The position numbers and the translations under genes were made by a program. The notes under the pieces were generated by a model. It had not been told where the DNA came from, did no database searches, and worked only from the letters and a program-made list of their open reading frames with translations. From assembly GCA_028825265.1 (NCBI GenBank), contig JAPKAM010000019.1:1-32105 (forward strand): a stretch of 32,105 nucleotides of DNA, written 5' to 3'. Source of the DNA: Planctomycetota bacterium. Its GTDB lineage: Bacteria; Planctomycetota; UBA8108; UBA1146. Positions 23,316 through 31,962 of this stretch are shown in pieces (within the stretch, counting starts at the first letter, position 1; every line of letters begins with the position of its first letter).

Positions 23316-24572
23316 ATGCGAACTCGAATGCTAACGCGATGGCTCACGCGAATGACCACGCCGATAAATACGCGCAGTTGGACCCTTAGATTCGTGACAT
23401 TGCTCACCATCACCTTGTTCCCATCCGGCCTCGAGGCCATGCAAGAGATGAACGCGACCTGGAAGAACGGTCTTCGCCTCTCCACTGCCGACGGAGCCAA
23501 TTCCATCTCCATCGGGGGTCGCTTCCAGATGGATGCTGGGTTCTTCAATGAAGTCGATGCCGTCGAAGGAATCGTTGGACTCGAGAGAGAACAGGATGGC
23601 GTCGAGATGCGAAGAGCAAGATTAGCCATCGCAGGAGTCATCGGTGGAAATGTTGAGTTCAAAACACAATACGACTTCGGTGGCGGAGATGCCGACTTCA
23701 AAGACGCTTATGTTGGCCTGACAGACGCTGGCTTCCTCGGACATGTTCGTGTCGGGCAACTCAAAGAGCCGATGGGTCTCGAGTGGGCCACCAGCAGCAA
23801 GTACATCACCTTTGCCGAACGCAGTTTTACTTCCGCGATCAATCCGGGTCGAAACACCGGCCTCCTCTCGATGCATTCACTCGGGACCGAGGACCACGGT
23901 TCAGTCGCCATCGGTTACTTCAAAGATGTCGACGGTTACGGAAATGGACAAGAAGATCATCAGAGTTCGCTCACCGGACGAGTGACATACCTTCCCATCT
24001 TCGAGGACAACGGAAATCACTTGCTTCACCTAGGCGCCTCTTTCAGTTCACGAGATGCCTCAGAAGGACAGGTTCGATACCATTCAGACTCTCTCTCTCA
24101 CATGGGAGCAGATATCGTTGATAGTGGTGACATCCTCTCGGCCAGTGCCGATCTTCTCGCAACAGAAATTGCCTATCTTCAGGGTCCCTGGTCAGTTCAG
24201 GCTGAAATGATCACCTCGACTCTCGAAGATGACTCCGAAGTGACCGCCTGGTACGCCCAAGGTAGTTACTTTCTCAGCGGTGAGAATCGTCCCTACAAGA
24301 AGTCGACCGCATCATTTTCGCGGGTCAAGCCGACAAACAACTACGGCAAAAATGGCCACGGAGCCATAGAACTGGCCATCCGTATGCAGGAGATTGAACT
24401 GGAGGAGATGAATCCCGATGAAAATGCCGAGGCGTTATCCATCGGTATCAACTGGTACCTGAACGCCAATGCTCGGGTGATGTTCAACATCATCAACGCT
24501 TCCCCCGATGCAGCCTCCGTATACGGCAACGATGTCAACAGTTACGTCATGAGGTTTGCAGTGAACTTCTAG
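23316..24572 (+). CDS. Outer-membrane porin, phosphate-selective OprO/OprP type
   Basis: A 418-residue outer-membrane beta-barrel of the OprO/OprP family (PF07396), which lets phosphate or polyphosphate cross the outer membrane. After a signal sequence come the family's first strands (SISIGGRFQMDAGFF, RRARLAIAGVIGGNVEFKTQYDFGG). DAYVGL...VRVGQLKEPMGLEW, TFAERS and NPGRNTG follow; these three blocks are very characteristic. The protein ends in FAVNF, a terminal Phe recognised by the barrel-insertion machinery. AAGG precedes the ATG; in-frame ATGs at codons 5 and 13 are alternatives that also leave a signal peptide. The DUF47 and PiT genes follow on the same strand. A candidate Pho box lies upstream. 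Confidence 0.92.
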   Translation: MRTRMLTRWLTRMTTPINTRSWTLRFVTLLTITLFPSGLEAMQEMNATWKNGLRLSTADGANSISIGGRFQMDAGFFNEVDAVEGIVGLEREQDGVEMRRARLAIAGVIGGNVEFKTQYDFGGGDADFKDAYVGLTDAGFLGHVRVGQLKEPMGLEWATSSKYITFAERSFTSAINPGRNTGLLSMHSLGTEDHGSVAIGYFKDVDGYGNGQEDHQSSLTGRVTYLPIFEDNGNHLLHLGASFSSRDASEGQVRYHSDSLSHMGADIVDSGDILSASADLLATEIAYLQGPWSVQAEMITSTLEDDSEVTAWYAQGSYFLSGENRPYKKSTASFSRVKPTNNYGKNGHGAIELAIRMQEIELEEMNPDENAEALSIGINWYLNANARVMFNIINASPDAASVYGNDVNSYVMRFAVNF

Positions 24573-24717
24573 TTCGCACTGTTGTGGACCATTATTGGAT
24601 TCACATCCAGTCGATGCATCTGGCATACTCCGCAGGTGCCCGAGGGGCTGGTGAACCCACTTCCGGCCCCGTTGAAGACGGTCAAGAATTTGTCAGAAAC
24701 AGATCACAGGAGAACTG

Positions 24718-25392
24718 ATGCGTACCTTTGCCAACTTGTTCGGAAAATCGCCCTTCGTTCCTTTGCAATCTCATATGCGAAAGGTCAGTGAATGCATCGA
24801 CGGTCTTGTTGAGTTGCTCACTGTTTTCATCAACGAAGACCATGCTTCCATCGGGGAGATCGCCAGAAAAATCTCCAAGACCGAACATGAAGCGGATTTG
24901 GTCAAGAATGACATCCGCAATCACCTGCCGAGGGGCCTGTTCCTTCCGGTGGATCGAGGGAAGTTGATGGAAATCTTGTCCACCCAGGATGAGATTGCGG
25001 ATACGGCGGAGAACATCGGAGTTCTGTGCGATCTGAAGAATCTTCCGGTGCCAAAATCGATGAAGGCCTTGTTTCAAGAATTCTGCAGCAAGACCACGGA
25101 ATGCTTCCATCTCAGTCGAGGAGTGATTGAAGAACTCGATGAACTACTGGAAAGCGGCTTTGGAGGAGTCGAAGCCGACAAGGTGCGGGATTTAGTCCAC
25201 GCCGTGGCTGTCAAGGAACACGAAGTCGATATTTGCCAGCGTAAACTGCTCAAAGTTGTTTTTGATTCGGAAGACTCTCTCAGTTACACGCAGTTTCATC
25301 TTTGGTTGAAAATCTTGTCTGAGATTGCAACCATCAGTGATCTTAGTGAAAACTTGGCGGACAAGGTCCGGACGACTCTGGAAATAAAGTAG
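24718..25392 (+). CDS. DUF47 family PhoU-like phosphate transport accessory protein
   Basis: A 224-residue all-helical protein of the TIGR00153/DUF47 family (PF01865), distant relatives of PhoU that accompany PiT transporters and appear to modulate them. Features are the opening LFGKSPFVPLQSHMRKV, the conserved ISKTEHEADLVKNDIRNHLPRGLFLPVDR, LSTQDEIADTAENI, and VKEHEVDICQRKL. The acidic residues in these helices bind metal clusters in PhoU relatives. It is predicted to be cytoplasmic. AGGAG five bases before the ATG fixes the start. The PiT gene starts 71 bp downstream on the same strand, the standard pairing. Confidence 0.95.
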   Translation: MRTFANLFGKSPFVPLQSHMRKVSECIDGLVELLTVFINEDHASIGEIARKISKTEHEADLVKNDIRNHLPRGLFLPVDRGKLMEILSTQDEIADTAENIGVLCDLKNLPVPKSMKALFQEFCSKTTECFHLSRGVIEELDELLESGFGGVEADKVRDLVHAVAVKEHEVDICQRKLLKVVFDSEDSLSYTQFHLWLKILSEIATISDLSENLADKVRTTLEIK

Positions 25393-25463
25393 AGATCCAA
25401 GACTCCGAATTCGTTTCTTTTACTGACTGATCCTACCTCTTTTGGAATTGACCTGAAGGACTC

Positions 25464-26885
25464 ATGGAACACGCAGATATCTTGTGGGCTCTGGCGGGAA
25501 TCTTCGGATTCTATATGGCGTGGAACATCGGTGCCAACGATGTGGCCAACGCCATGGGCACATCGGTCGGCTCCGGGGCACTCACCCTCCGTAGAGCTGT
25601 GCTCGTGGCTGCGGTGCTAGAATTCGCAGGGGCATTCCTTGCCGGATCTTCCGTTTCGGATACGGTCCGCAAGGGAATCGTCGATTCCAAAATGTTCGAA
25701 AACGATCCCACAGCATTCGTATGCGGGATGCTGGCGGCACTGCTGGCGGCGGGAGCGTGGCTCCAGATCGCCTCGTATTTCGGTTGGCCCGTCTCGACGA
25801 CACATTCCATTGTGGGCGCCATCATCGGCTTCGGGGTTCTCTATGGTGGGGTCGAGGCGGTTCACTGGTCCAAGGTGTGGCAGATTGTCTCCAGTTGGAT
25901 CATCTCTCCACTGCTCAGTGCCTCGATCAGTTACCTGACCTTCAAATTACTGCTGAAGAACATCTTCTATCAAAAGAACCCCCTGGCAGCCACCAAGAAA
26001 CTAGCCCCGATCATCGTCTTCATCGTCTTCACCATCCTGACCCTGACGATGGCCTTCAAGGGTCTGAAAAATCTTCATCTGGATCTCCCCCTAGGGGATG
26101 CATTGCTCATCGCCATGGGCGTCGGTTTGATCTCGGCCATCGTCACAGGATTCCTGGTTCGCAGGATCGAGGTCAAGGATCAATCGGGAATTCCCAGCAA
26201 CCACAAAATTCAATACCAGGAACAATCCCTGCAAAAGGCGAGGAAGCATCTGAGACGCCTTCAAGATGTGTCCGATGCTGGCACCCAGGAGGAAATCGCA
26301 ACCTTGCTCAAGGGTGCCGAGGACCTCGGATCACGCCTCGTGAAGGAACGGGGCCCGACCGACAATCCGGCACTCAACCAGGTCGAAAAAATATTCATCT
26401 ACTTGCAGATTCTGAGTGCCTGCTTCGTCGCATTTGCTCATGGATCCAACGATGTCGCCAATGCCATCGGCCCCCTCTCTGCGGTTCTGCAAACGATTGA
26501 AGATGGCAAGGTCGCACTCAAATCGACGGTGGCGCCGGAAGTCCTGGCTCTTGGCGGACTAGGAATTGTGATCGGTCTGGCCACCTGGGGCTGGCGGGTG
26601 ATGGAGACGGTCGGACGCCGCATCACCGAGTTGACTCCCTCACGCGGATTCACCGCTGAATTCGCAGCGGCCACCACCATTGTGCTGGCCACTAAACTGG
26701 GAATACCGATATCGACCACCCATACGCTGGTGGGAGCGGTGGTCGGAGTGGGCTTGGCTCGGGGAATGGGCGCACTGAACCTGAACACGGTCCGAGACAT
26801 CGCCATCTCCTGGGTCATCACGGTGCCAGCGGGAGCCCTGTTCGCGATGATCTTCTACAAGATCCTGATGGCGTTCTTCGGCTGA
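25464..26885 (+). CDS. pit: PiT family inorganic phosphate transporter
   Basis: A 473-residue inner-membrane phosphate permease of the PiT family, low-affinity and driven by H+ or Na+. It has the family's inverted duplication: NIGANDVANAMGTSVGSGAL (21-40) in the first half and HGSNDVANAIGPLSAV (326-341) in the second. Each is followed by an STTHSIVGA/STTHTLVGA motif (111-119 and near 427). Ten or so membrane spans are visible. A hydrophilic cytoplasmic loop of about 70 residues (235-305) with predicted helices separates the halves and may contact the DUF47 partner. GAAGGA precedes the ATG. It is the last gene of the phosphate cluster. Confidence 0.96.
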   Translation: MEHADILWALAGIFGFYMAWNIGANDVANAMGTSVGSGALTLRRAVLVAAVLEFAGAFLAGSSVSDTVRKGIVDSKMFENDPTAFVCGMLAALLAAGAWLQIASYFGWPVSTTHSIVGAIIGFGVLYGGVEAVHWSKVWQIVSSWIISPLLSASISYLTFKLLLKNIFYQKNPLAATKKLAPIIVFIVFTILTLTMAFKGLKNLHLDLPLGDALLIAMGVGLISAIVTGFLVRRIEVKDQSGIPSNHKIQYQEQSLQKARKHLRRLQDVSDAGTQEEIATLLKGAEDLGSRLVKERGPTDNPALNQVEKIFIYLQILSACFVAFAHGSNDVANAIGPLSAVLQTIEDGKVALKSTVAPEVLALGGLGIVIGLATWGWRVMETVGRRITELTPSRGFTAEFAAATTIVLATKLGIPISTTHTLVGAVVGVGLARGMGALNLNTVRDIAISWVITVPAGALFAMIFYKILMAFFG

Positions 26886-26892
26886 GCCGGTC

Positions 26893-26925
26893 GATGCGAG
26901 TTCCACGATGCGAGTTCCACGATGC
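26893..26925. repeat. 14-bp tandem repeat, 2.4 copies
   Basis: GATGCGAGTTCCAC occurs at 26893-26906 and 26907-26920, followed by a partial copy GATGC. The copies are identical. It begins 8 bp after the PiT stop codon. Confidence 0.9.
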
Positions 26926-26986
26926 TAAAAGTCCGCTTCGATTCAGACCGGCTCGCGCACTCGTTTGCAGTTCCCCGGCGGCCTCA

Positions 26987-27014
26987 CGGCATCGATCTGT
27001 CGGCATCGATCTAT
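26987..27014. repeat. 14-bp tandem repeat, 2 copies
   Basis: CGGCATCGATCTGT and CGGCATCGATCTAT are adjacent and differ at one position. The array runs directly into the 15-bp array at 27015. Confidence 0.88.
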
Positions 27015-27086
27015 CGGCCCACTGTCTAACGGCCCAGTGTCTAACGGCCCAGTGTCTAGCCGCCCAGTGTCTAGCCGCCCAGTGCC
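27015..27086. repeat. 15-bp tandem repeat, 4.8 copies
   Basis: Units CGGCCCACTGTCTAA, CGGCCCAGTGTCTAA, CGGCCCAGTGTCTAG and CCGCCCAGTGTCTAG, then a partial CCGCCCAGTGCC, lie head to tail. Neighbouring units differ by one or two bases, with the variants ordered along the array, as expected from stepwise duplication. Confidence 0.93.
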
Positions 27087-27246
27087 ATCCCCTACGCTGC
27101 GGATGGATTGACCTGAACTCGATCTTGGCTTGGACCATGGGATGTCTCCAGCCGGCACTTGACGCTGACCCGATTCCGGAAGACCATCGCTTCTCGATAC
27201 TGAATACAACATGACCCCTGCGCCGCCGATTCCAAAGGAGCCCATG

Positions 27247-29337
27247 ATGCGATCACTTCCCTTCTTCTTGGCATCGATTTTGACGCTCTTGGTGACCGTC
27301 TGTTGCCACGATCTTGCCGCTGCGAGCCGCGCTCCAGAGGATCCACGATCGGGACAGATCAGCGCAGTCGAGTGGAGCGAGGATGGTCAGTTCCTGATCT
27401 ACACCCACATGAAAACCCAGTATCGATTTCATCTGAGCAGCGCTGTGCGTGAAGAGTTCGGAGCCGCAAAAGACACGCCGGCTCCACCTCGGAGAAGGTC
27501 TCGGAGGGCTCGTGGAGGCGGAGAGGATCTGACCGGCACCTATGTCGGAAGGCCGACACGCGGTCGCCAGTACACCCAGGTAGATTCTCCCAATGGGCGC
27601 TGGGAAGCGCATTACGAGAACTGGAATGTGGTGCTCAAGGAAAAGGACTCGGGCGAGAAGATCGCCGTCACCATCTCCGGAAATAAGGACATTCACTATG
27701 GTACCGCCAGTTGGGTATACGGCGAAGAGTTGGGGCAAAACCGAGCGATGTGGTGGACTCCCAATTCGCAGAAATTGCTCTTTTACAGGTTCGACGATAC
27801 TGATGTGCAACCGTTTCACCTGGTGACCGGCTGGTCCAAGTTCAATACCGTTCACTATCCAGAGTACTACCCCAAGGCGGGCGCCAAGAATCCAGGGGCC
27901 CAGTTGATGGTGTACGACCTCGCTTCCCAGGAGATCACCCACATCGATGTCGGCGGTGGCTCCGACGAGTACATTTACAACATCCGGATCTCACCGGATG
28001 GAGCCGTGATGCTGGTCAACTGGACCGATCGACTGCAACAACACCTCAAGGTGATGGCGATCGATCTGGAAACGGGTGCCTGTCGCGTGGTGGTCGAGGA
28101 ACAACAGTCCACCTGGCAGCGAAACAGCCCCGATATGCGGTACCTAGCCGACCACCAGCGATTCATCTGGACCAGCGAACGCTCCGGGTACAGCCACTAC
28201 GAGTTGCGCAATTTAGCGGGCGAGCGGCTCAACAACATCTCGAGTGGTGACTTCCAGACTGCAGGCATCGACTTTGTTGATGAGGAGCAGGGGCAGATCG
28301 GTTTCCGTGGCTACAGTTCGCCCATCAATCCGTATTACATGCAGTACCACATCGCCGACCTCGATGGGAAAAACCACCGTCGGGTCACGACCCTTGACTT
28401 CCATCACTCCAGTTTCCAGTGGTCCCCCGACAAGAAGTGGCTAGTCGCCCAGTACGAAGAGGTCAACACCCCACCGTCAACGGCGCTCTACAGTTCCGAT
28501 GGAAGATTGGTCGCCAAACTCGCCGAGGGGGATCCCGCCACGGCAGCCAACATCGCCGAGATGTTCAGCTTTCGCTCCAACGATGATCAGCATGAAATCT
28601 ATGGCATTCTATACAAACCGAAGGACTTCGATCGAACCCGGCAGTACCCCGTCATCAATTCCCTCTACGGCGGTCCCGGTTCCAATGAGATCTCGGCTCG
28701 CTATGTCGCCAACCCACGATCGGAGAACAATCGTGGATACCTGGTAGTCAAGGTCAACAATCGTGGCACCGGAAATCGCGGCAAGAAATTTCTCGGAGCC
28801 GCTTATCGCCGTCTGGGTGACATCGACATCCAGGACCATGCCGATGCGATTCGCATGCTTCGCGAACGCGATTATGTCGACGGGGAACGGGTAGGGATCG
28901 TCGGATTCTCCTATGGCGGGTACATGGCTGCGATGGGGATTTTGAAACATCCAGATGTCTACACCGCTGCGGTCAATGGATCAGGAGTCACCGACTGGCG
29001 TCACTACGACACCATCTACACCGAACGCTACATGAGTACTCCCCAACTCAATCCCGATGGTTACGACATCGGTCGAGCCACTCGCGAGGATTACGTAAAG
29101 AATTTCAAGGAGTCCGGTGGCCACCTGCTGATCATGCACGGAATGGTCGATGACAATGTTCATCCCAGTAATGCATTCCAGCTGATCGATGCTCTCGACA
29201 AGGGAAGTGCTCCCTACGAGAGTCGCTTCTTCCCTAACAACGGCCACGGCCTCGGACGCGGCGCCGGCAAGACCCAGTGGGAGTTCTTCGACCGAGTTCT
29301 GCAACCCGTATTCAAGGGTCGTCGAATCTCGCTTTGA
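27247..29337 (+). CDS. S9 family prolyl oligopeptidase, DPP-IV-like
   Basis: A 696-residue exported serine peptidase of the dipeptidyl-peptidase-IV type, expected to remove X-Pro or X-Ala dipeptides from peptide N-termini. The signal peptide (about 1-25) is followed by a DPP-IV beta-propeller and an alpha/beta-hydrolase domain. The substrate N-terminus is gripped by the Glu pair in WVYGEEL (E160-E161). The catalytic triad is Ser555 in GFSYGGY, Asp635 in HGMVDDNVH and His667 in NNGHGLG. Residues about 78-93 form an unusual Pro/Arg/Gly-rich insert (PAPPRRRSRRARGGG) early in the propeller. AAAGGAG suits the ATG at 27247 (spacing 6) better than the one at 27244 (spacing 3). A low-complexity spacer precedes the gene. 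Confidence 0.94.
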   Translation: MRSLPFFLASILTLLVTVCCHDLAAASRAPEDPRSGQISAVEWSEDGQFLIYTHMKTQYRFHLSSAVREEFGAAKDTPAPPRRRSRRARGGGEDLTGTYVGRPTRGRQYTQVDSPNGRWEAHYENWNVVLKEKDSGEKIAVTISGNKDIHYGTASWVYGEELGQNRAMWWTPNSQKLLFYRFDDTDVQPFHLVTGWSKFNTVHYPEYYPKAGAKNPGAQLMVYDLASQEITHIDVGGGSDEYIYNIRISPDGAVMLVNWTDRLQQHLKVMAIDLETGACRVVVEEQQSTWQRNSPDMRYLADHQRFIWTSERSGYSHYELRNLAGERLNNISSGDFQTAGIDFVDEEQGQIGFRGYSSPINPYYMQYHIADLDGKNHRRVTTLDFHHSSFQWSPDKKWLVAQYEEVNTPPSTALYSSDGRLVAKLAEGDPATAANIAEMFSFRSNDDQHEIYGILYKPKDFDRTRQYPVINSLYGGPGSNEISARYVANPRSENNRGYLVVKVNNRGTGNRGKKFLGAAYRRLGDIDIQDHADAIRMLRERDYVDGERVGIVGFSYGGYMAAMGILKHPDVYTAAVNGSGVTDWRHYDTIYTERYMSTPQLNPDGYDIGRATREDYVKNFKESGGHLLIMHGMVDDNVHPSNAFQLIDALDKGSAPYESRFFPNNGHGLGRGAGKTQWEFFDRVLQPVFKGRRISL

Positions 29338-29507
29338 TCATCGCGGCCTCGATAGAATTCGAGCGACGGCGACAAAGATCGCACAAATCACTGCTAACCC
29401 CCTCCAGCGGCGCGATCCGCGTGGTTTCACGGCATCCTTGGATCCAACAATATTGCGAGCATCTGGCACCCCTGCGGTAGAATCGTAAGGTGGAAGAAGG
29501 AACTCAA

Positions 29508-31430
29508 ATGAACCGATTGACCCTACTGCTGCTGCTACTGACCAGTACGATCCCAGCCTCAGCCATCGCGGAAGAAGGCGAACAGACGGTCGGTTGGTTT
29601 CATCGGGCCCCTGCCACCTATGGCGGCTACAGTTTCTTTGCTCCCGGCCGTGACTCCACCACCTACCTGATCGATGAAATTGGCCGCGTCGTTCACAGTT
29701 GGCCCAGTGATTTCAATCCTGGCGCCTCCTCCTACCTTCTCGAGGGGGGAGACATCCTCCGAACGGCTCGAATCCCAGGCAACCCACCGATCTCTGCAGG
29801 CGGAACCGGCGGTCGAGTGGAACGAATCGCATGGGATGGAACCCTCATGTGGAGCTTCGAGTACTCCAGTGCAGTAGTTCAGCATCATCATGATGTGGAG
29901 CCGCTCCCCAATGGAAATCTGTTACTGGTCGCCTGGGAACTAAAAAGTGTCGCAGAAGCGACGGCAGCGGGACGTGATCCCACGCTGCTCCCCGACAACC
30001 AGTTGTGGCCCGATCACATCATCGAGGTCGAGCCTGGTGGAACGAGCGGCGGCACCATTGTCTGGGAATGGCACGCTTGGGATCACCTGGTTCAGGATCT
30101 TGACCCGACACTGGCCAACTTCGGAGTGGTCGCAGATCACCCCGAGAAAATTGACCTCAATTACATTGGAACCAACGCAGGGGCCGACTGGTTACATGTC
30201 AATAGCGTCGATTACAACGCCGAGCTCGATCAGATCATGCTGAGCGTTCCGACCTTTGCAGAGGTGTGGATCATCGATCACAGTACCAGCACTGCGGAAG
30301 CCGCCAGTAGCAGTGGTGGCCTGCGCGGCCACGGTGGCGACCTGCTCTATCGCTGGGGTAATCCACGCACCTACCAGGCAGGAACCACGGCCAACCAGAT
30401 GTTATTTTTCCAGCACTGTGCCGAATGGATCGCTCCCGGACTGCCAGGAGCGGGAAATGTCATCGTCTTCAACAACGGAGTCAATCGCCCCGGCGGAAAT
30501 GCTTCGTCGGTCGATGAATTGGTTCCGCCGATCGATAGCAACGGTGACTATCTTCTCGATCCCGGCAGCTCCTTTGGGCCCGCTGCCCTGCAATGGACCT
30601 ACATGGCTCCGATTCCCACCGATCTCTACGGTCGCATCCTGGGAGGGGTCCAGCGGCTGCCCAATGGAAACACCCTGCTCTGCGAAGGCGCTCATGGAAA
30701 CTTCATCGAGGTCACCGATGGCGGCAGCGAAGTGTGGCGCTATGTCAATCCGGTCGGCCCCGGTGGTCCTTACACTCAGGGGGTCTCGGTTCCAACCAGT
30801 CCGGTCGCGGGAGACAACACCGTGTTTCGTGTTCAACGATATTCCAGTACCTCACCACAGTTGATCGGCCGCGATCTGACCGCTGGCGAGCCGATTGAGA
30901 ACTATCCCCTTCTTGGCGATTTTGATGACAGCAGCAGCATCTCAACACTCGACTTCAATTGCTTTGCCAGCGTGTTCACCGGTCCTTGCTCTGCGACTCC
31001 CTGTGCCGACACCAACTTCAACAGTGCCATGGCCTTCTTCGGCGACTTCGATTTCGACGGAGATGTGGACTGCACCGACTGGGATTCTTTTCAACTGGCG
31101 TGGACCGGCCCGCCGGCATCCGCTCCCGATTTCGGCCCCTGCCTTGTCGTTGATTCGCTCTTTCTTCGCGGGGATTCGAACCTCGACCAGGCGATCAATG
31201 TTGCCGATGTGGTGACGATTCTCGGTTACCTCTTCTCTGGCGATAGCGTCGGCTGTTTACAGAGTTGTGACACCAACGATGATGAAAGTAACGACATCAG
31301 CGATGCCATCGCACTGCTCAGTTTCCTGTTTGGTAGTGGTGTCCCATTGCCCGCCCCCTACCCCGACTGTGGCCTCGATGGCACCGCTAATGGTGCCCTC
31401 ACCTGTGAGACTCCAGCCACCTGTCCCTGA
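29508..31430 (+). CDS. Secreted aryl-sulfotransferase-like protein with two C-terminal calcium modules
   Basis: A 640-residue exported protein resembling arylsulfate sulfotransferases (ASST/PF14269-like propellers), which move sulfate between phenolic compounds. Signal peptide is about 1-21. The propeller shows the family's spaced motifs: GGYSFFAPGRDSTTYLIDEIGRVVHSW, HHHDVEPLPNGNLL (His127-129, likely catalytic region), DWLHVNSVDYN, and GVQRLPNGNTLLCEGAHGNFIEV; each is a His/Asn-rich turn typical of the fold. Residues about 469-551 form one calcium-loop module (GDFDFDGDVDCTDWD). Residues 552-640 form a second, dockerin-type module (GDSNLDQAINVADV, DTNDDESNDISDA, closing PYPDCG). Sulfotransferase activity is inferred; the assay substrate is unknown. 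AAGGA six bases before 29508 fixes the start over the frame from 29490. Confidence 0.85.
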   Translation: MNRLTLLLLLLTSTIPASAIAEEGEQTVGWFHRAPATYGGYSFFAPGRDSTTYLIDEIGRVVHSWPSDFNPGASSYLLEGGDILRTARIPGNPPISAGGTGGRVERIAWDGTLMWSFEYSSAVVQHHHDVEPLPNGNLLLVAWELKSVAEATAAGRDPTLLPDNQLWPDHIIEVEPGGTSGGTIVWEWHAWDHLVQDLDPTLANFGVVADHPEKIDLNYIGTNAGADWLHVNSVDYNAELDQIMLSVPTFAEVWIIDHSTSTAEAASSSGGLRGHGGDLLYRWGNPRTYQAGTTANQMLFFQHCAEWIAPGLPGAGNVIVFNNGVNRPGGNASSVDELVPPIDSNGDYLLDPGSSFGPAALQWTYMAPIPTDLYGRILGGVQRLPNGNTLLCEGAHGNFIEVTDGGSEVWRYVNPVGPGGPYTQGVSVPTSPVAGDNTVFRVQRYSSTSPQLIGRDLTAGEPIENYPLLGDFDDSSSISTLDFNCFASVFTGPCSATPCADTNFNSAMAFFGDFDFDGDVDCTDWDSFQLAWTGPPASAPDFGPCLVVDSLFLRGDSNLDQAINVADVVTILGYLFSGDSVGCLQSCDTNDDESNDISDAIALLSFLFGSGVPLPAPYPDCGLDGTANGALTCETPATCP

Positions 31431-31526
31431 GTTCTTCATCGCTTGATCCTGACGATTCATTGGCGCTGCCGGACACTCCTGGCTTCGCAACGATCACCAT
31501 CCGACACTCGCCGTAGGAGCAGGGTC

Positions 31527-31706
31527 GTGATCATCGAACCAGAAGTCTTGGTCGTCGGTGCTGGACTGACGGTTGGTGTCGTCGCAACCCTGCTGCGGCG
31601 CCACGGACACTCGGGTTCTCTGATCAGTGGAGGGGGTCGACCTGTCGTCGTGGGTCTTCACTTCGATCCAGATCACCCACCGAATGAAGAGAGACTCGAT
31701 GACTAG
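31527..31706 (+). CDS. Small single-span membrane protein, hypothetical
   Basis: A 59-residue frame starting at GTG with AGGAG at suitable distance upstream. Residues about 5-22 (EVLVVGAGLTVGVVATLL) form one predicted membrane segment, followed by basic RRHGH and a Pro/Asp-rich tail. No family is recognised. An in-frame ATG at 31443 would add 28 residues of Arg-rich sequence without a ribosome-binding site. The stop codon overlaps the ATG of the next small frame by eight bases, suggesting coupling. Confidence 0.4.
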   Translation: MIIEPEVLVVGAGLTVGVVATLLRRHGHSGSLISGGGRPVVVGLHFDPDHPPNEERLDD

Positions 31707-31962
31707 GATTCTAGATTTCGACAGCGATCGATGGCCGCGCAGGAATGCGCAGCTTCAGAGGCTAACTACGCAGGCTACGACCCGCTTTCGATCGCCGTTC
31801 GACCGATGCCACTCGTCGATGAGAAGTTCTACGATGCTCCTGCTGCTGATCCTGCTCCTAGGCCTCTGTGCCTGCCGAGCGGTCGCCCCCACTGTGCAGG
31901 CGACCACCCATCTGACTGAGGGACTCGAGACAGGATCACGCACATCAGTAGTTGACAGGTAG
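31699..31962 (+). CDS. Small lipoprotein-like hypothetical protein
   Basis: An 87-residue frame starting at the ATG that overlaps the previous stop. Its first 40 residues are Arg-rich and not protein-like. The C-terminal part, from ATG at 31819 or 31834, resembles a small lipoprotein precursor: MLLLLILLLGLCAC with a possible lipobox LCAC, then about 28 polar residues. The true start may be one of these later ATGs. The last 18 bp overlap the 3' end of the minus-strand gene at 31945, which lowers confidence that this frame is used as drawn. Confidence 0.3.
   Translation: MTRILDFDSDRWPRRNAQLQRLTTQATTRFRSPFDRCHSSMRSSTMLLLLILLLGLCACRAVAPTVQATTHLTEGLETGSRTSVVDR

Larger units (their letters stand above)
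26886..27246. other. 361-bp intergenic region rich in short tandem repeats
   Basis: No gene is supported here. The region holds three separate tandem arrays (listed individually). A 9-bp inverted repeat, GAGCCGGTC/GACCGGCTC (26884-26892 and 26946-26954), spans the first array. Minus-strand frames are open across the repeats only because the 15-bp period preserves frame; their product is low-complexity (HWAAR repeats). The promoter of the S9 peptidase gene should lie in the last 150 bp, but no clear elements were found. Confidence 0.6.

Noticed and set aside
25721-26500. 259-residue plus-strand frame inside the PiT gene
   Set aside because: It is an out-of-frame shadow of the transporter with Arg/Gly/His-rich composition.
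26818-27138. 106-residue minus-strand frame with HWAAR/HWAVR repeats
   Set aside because: It is open only because the 15-bp tandem repeat keeps frame; it overlaps the PiT gene and has no ribosome-binding site.
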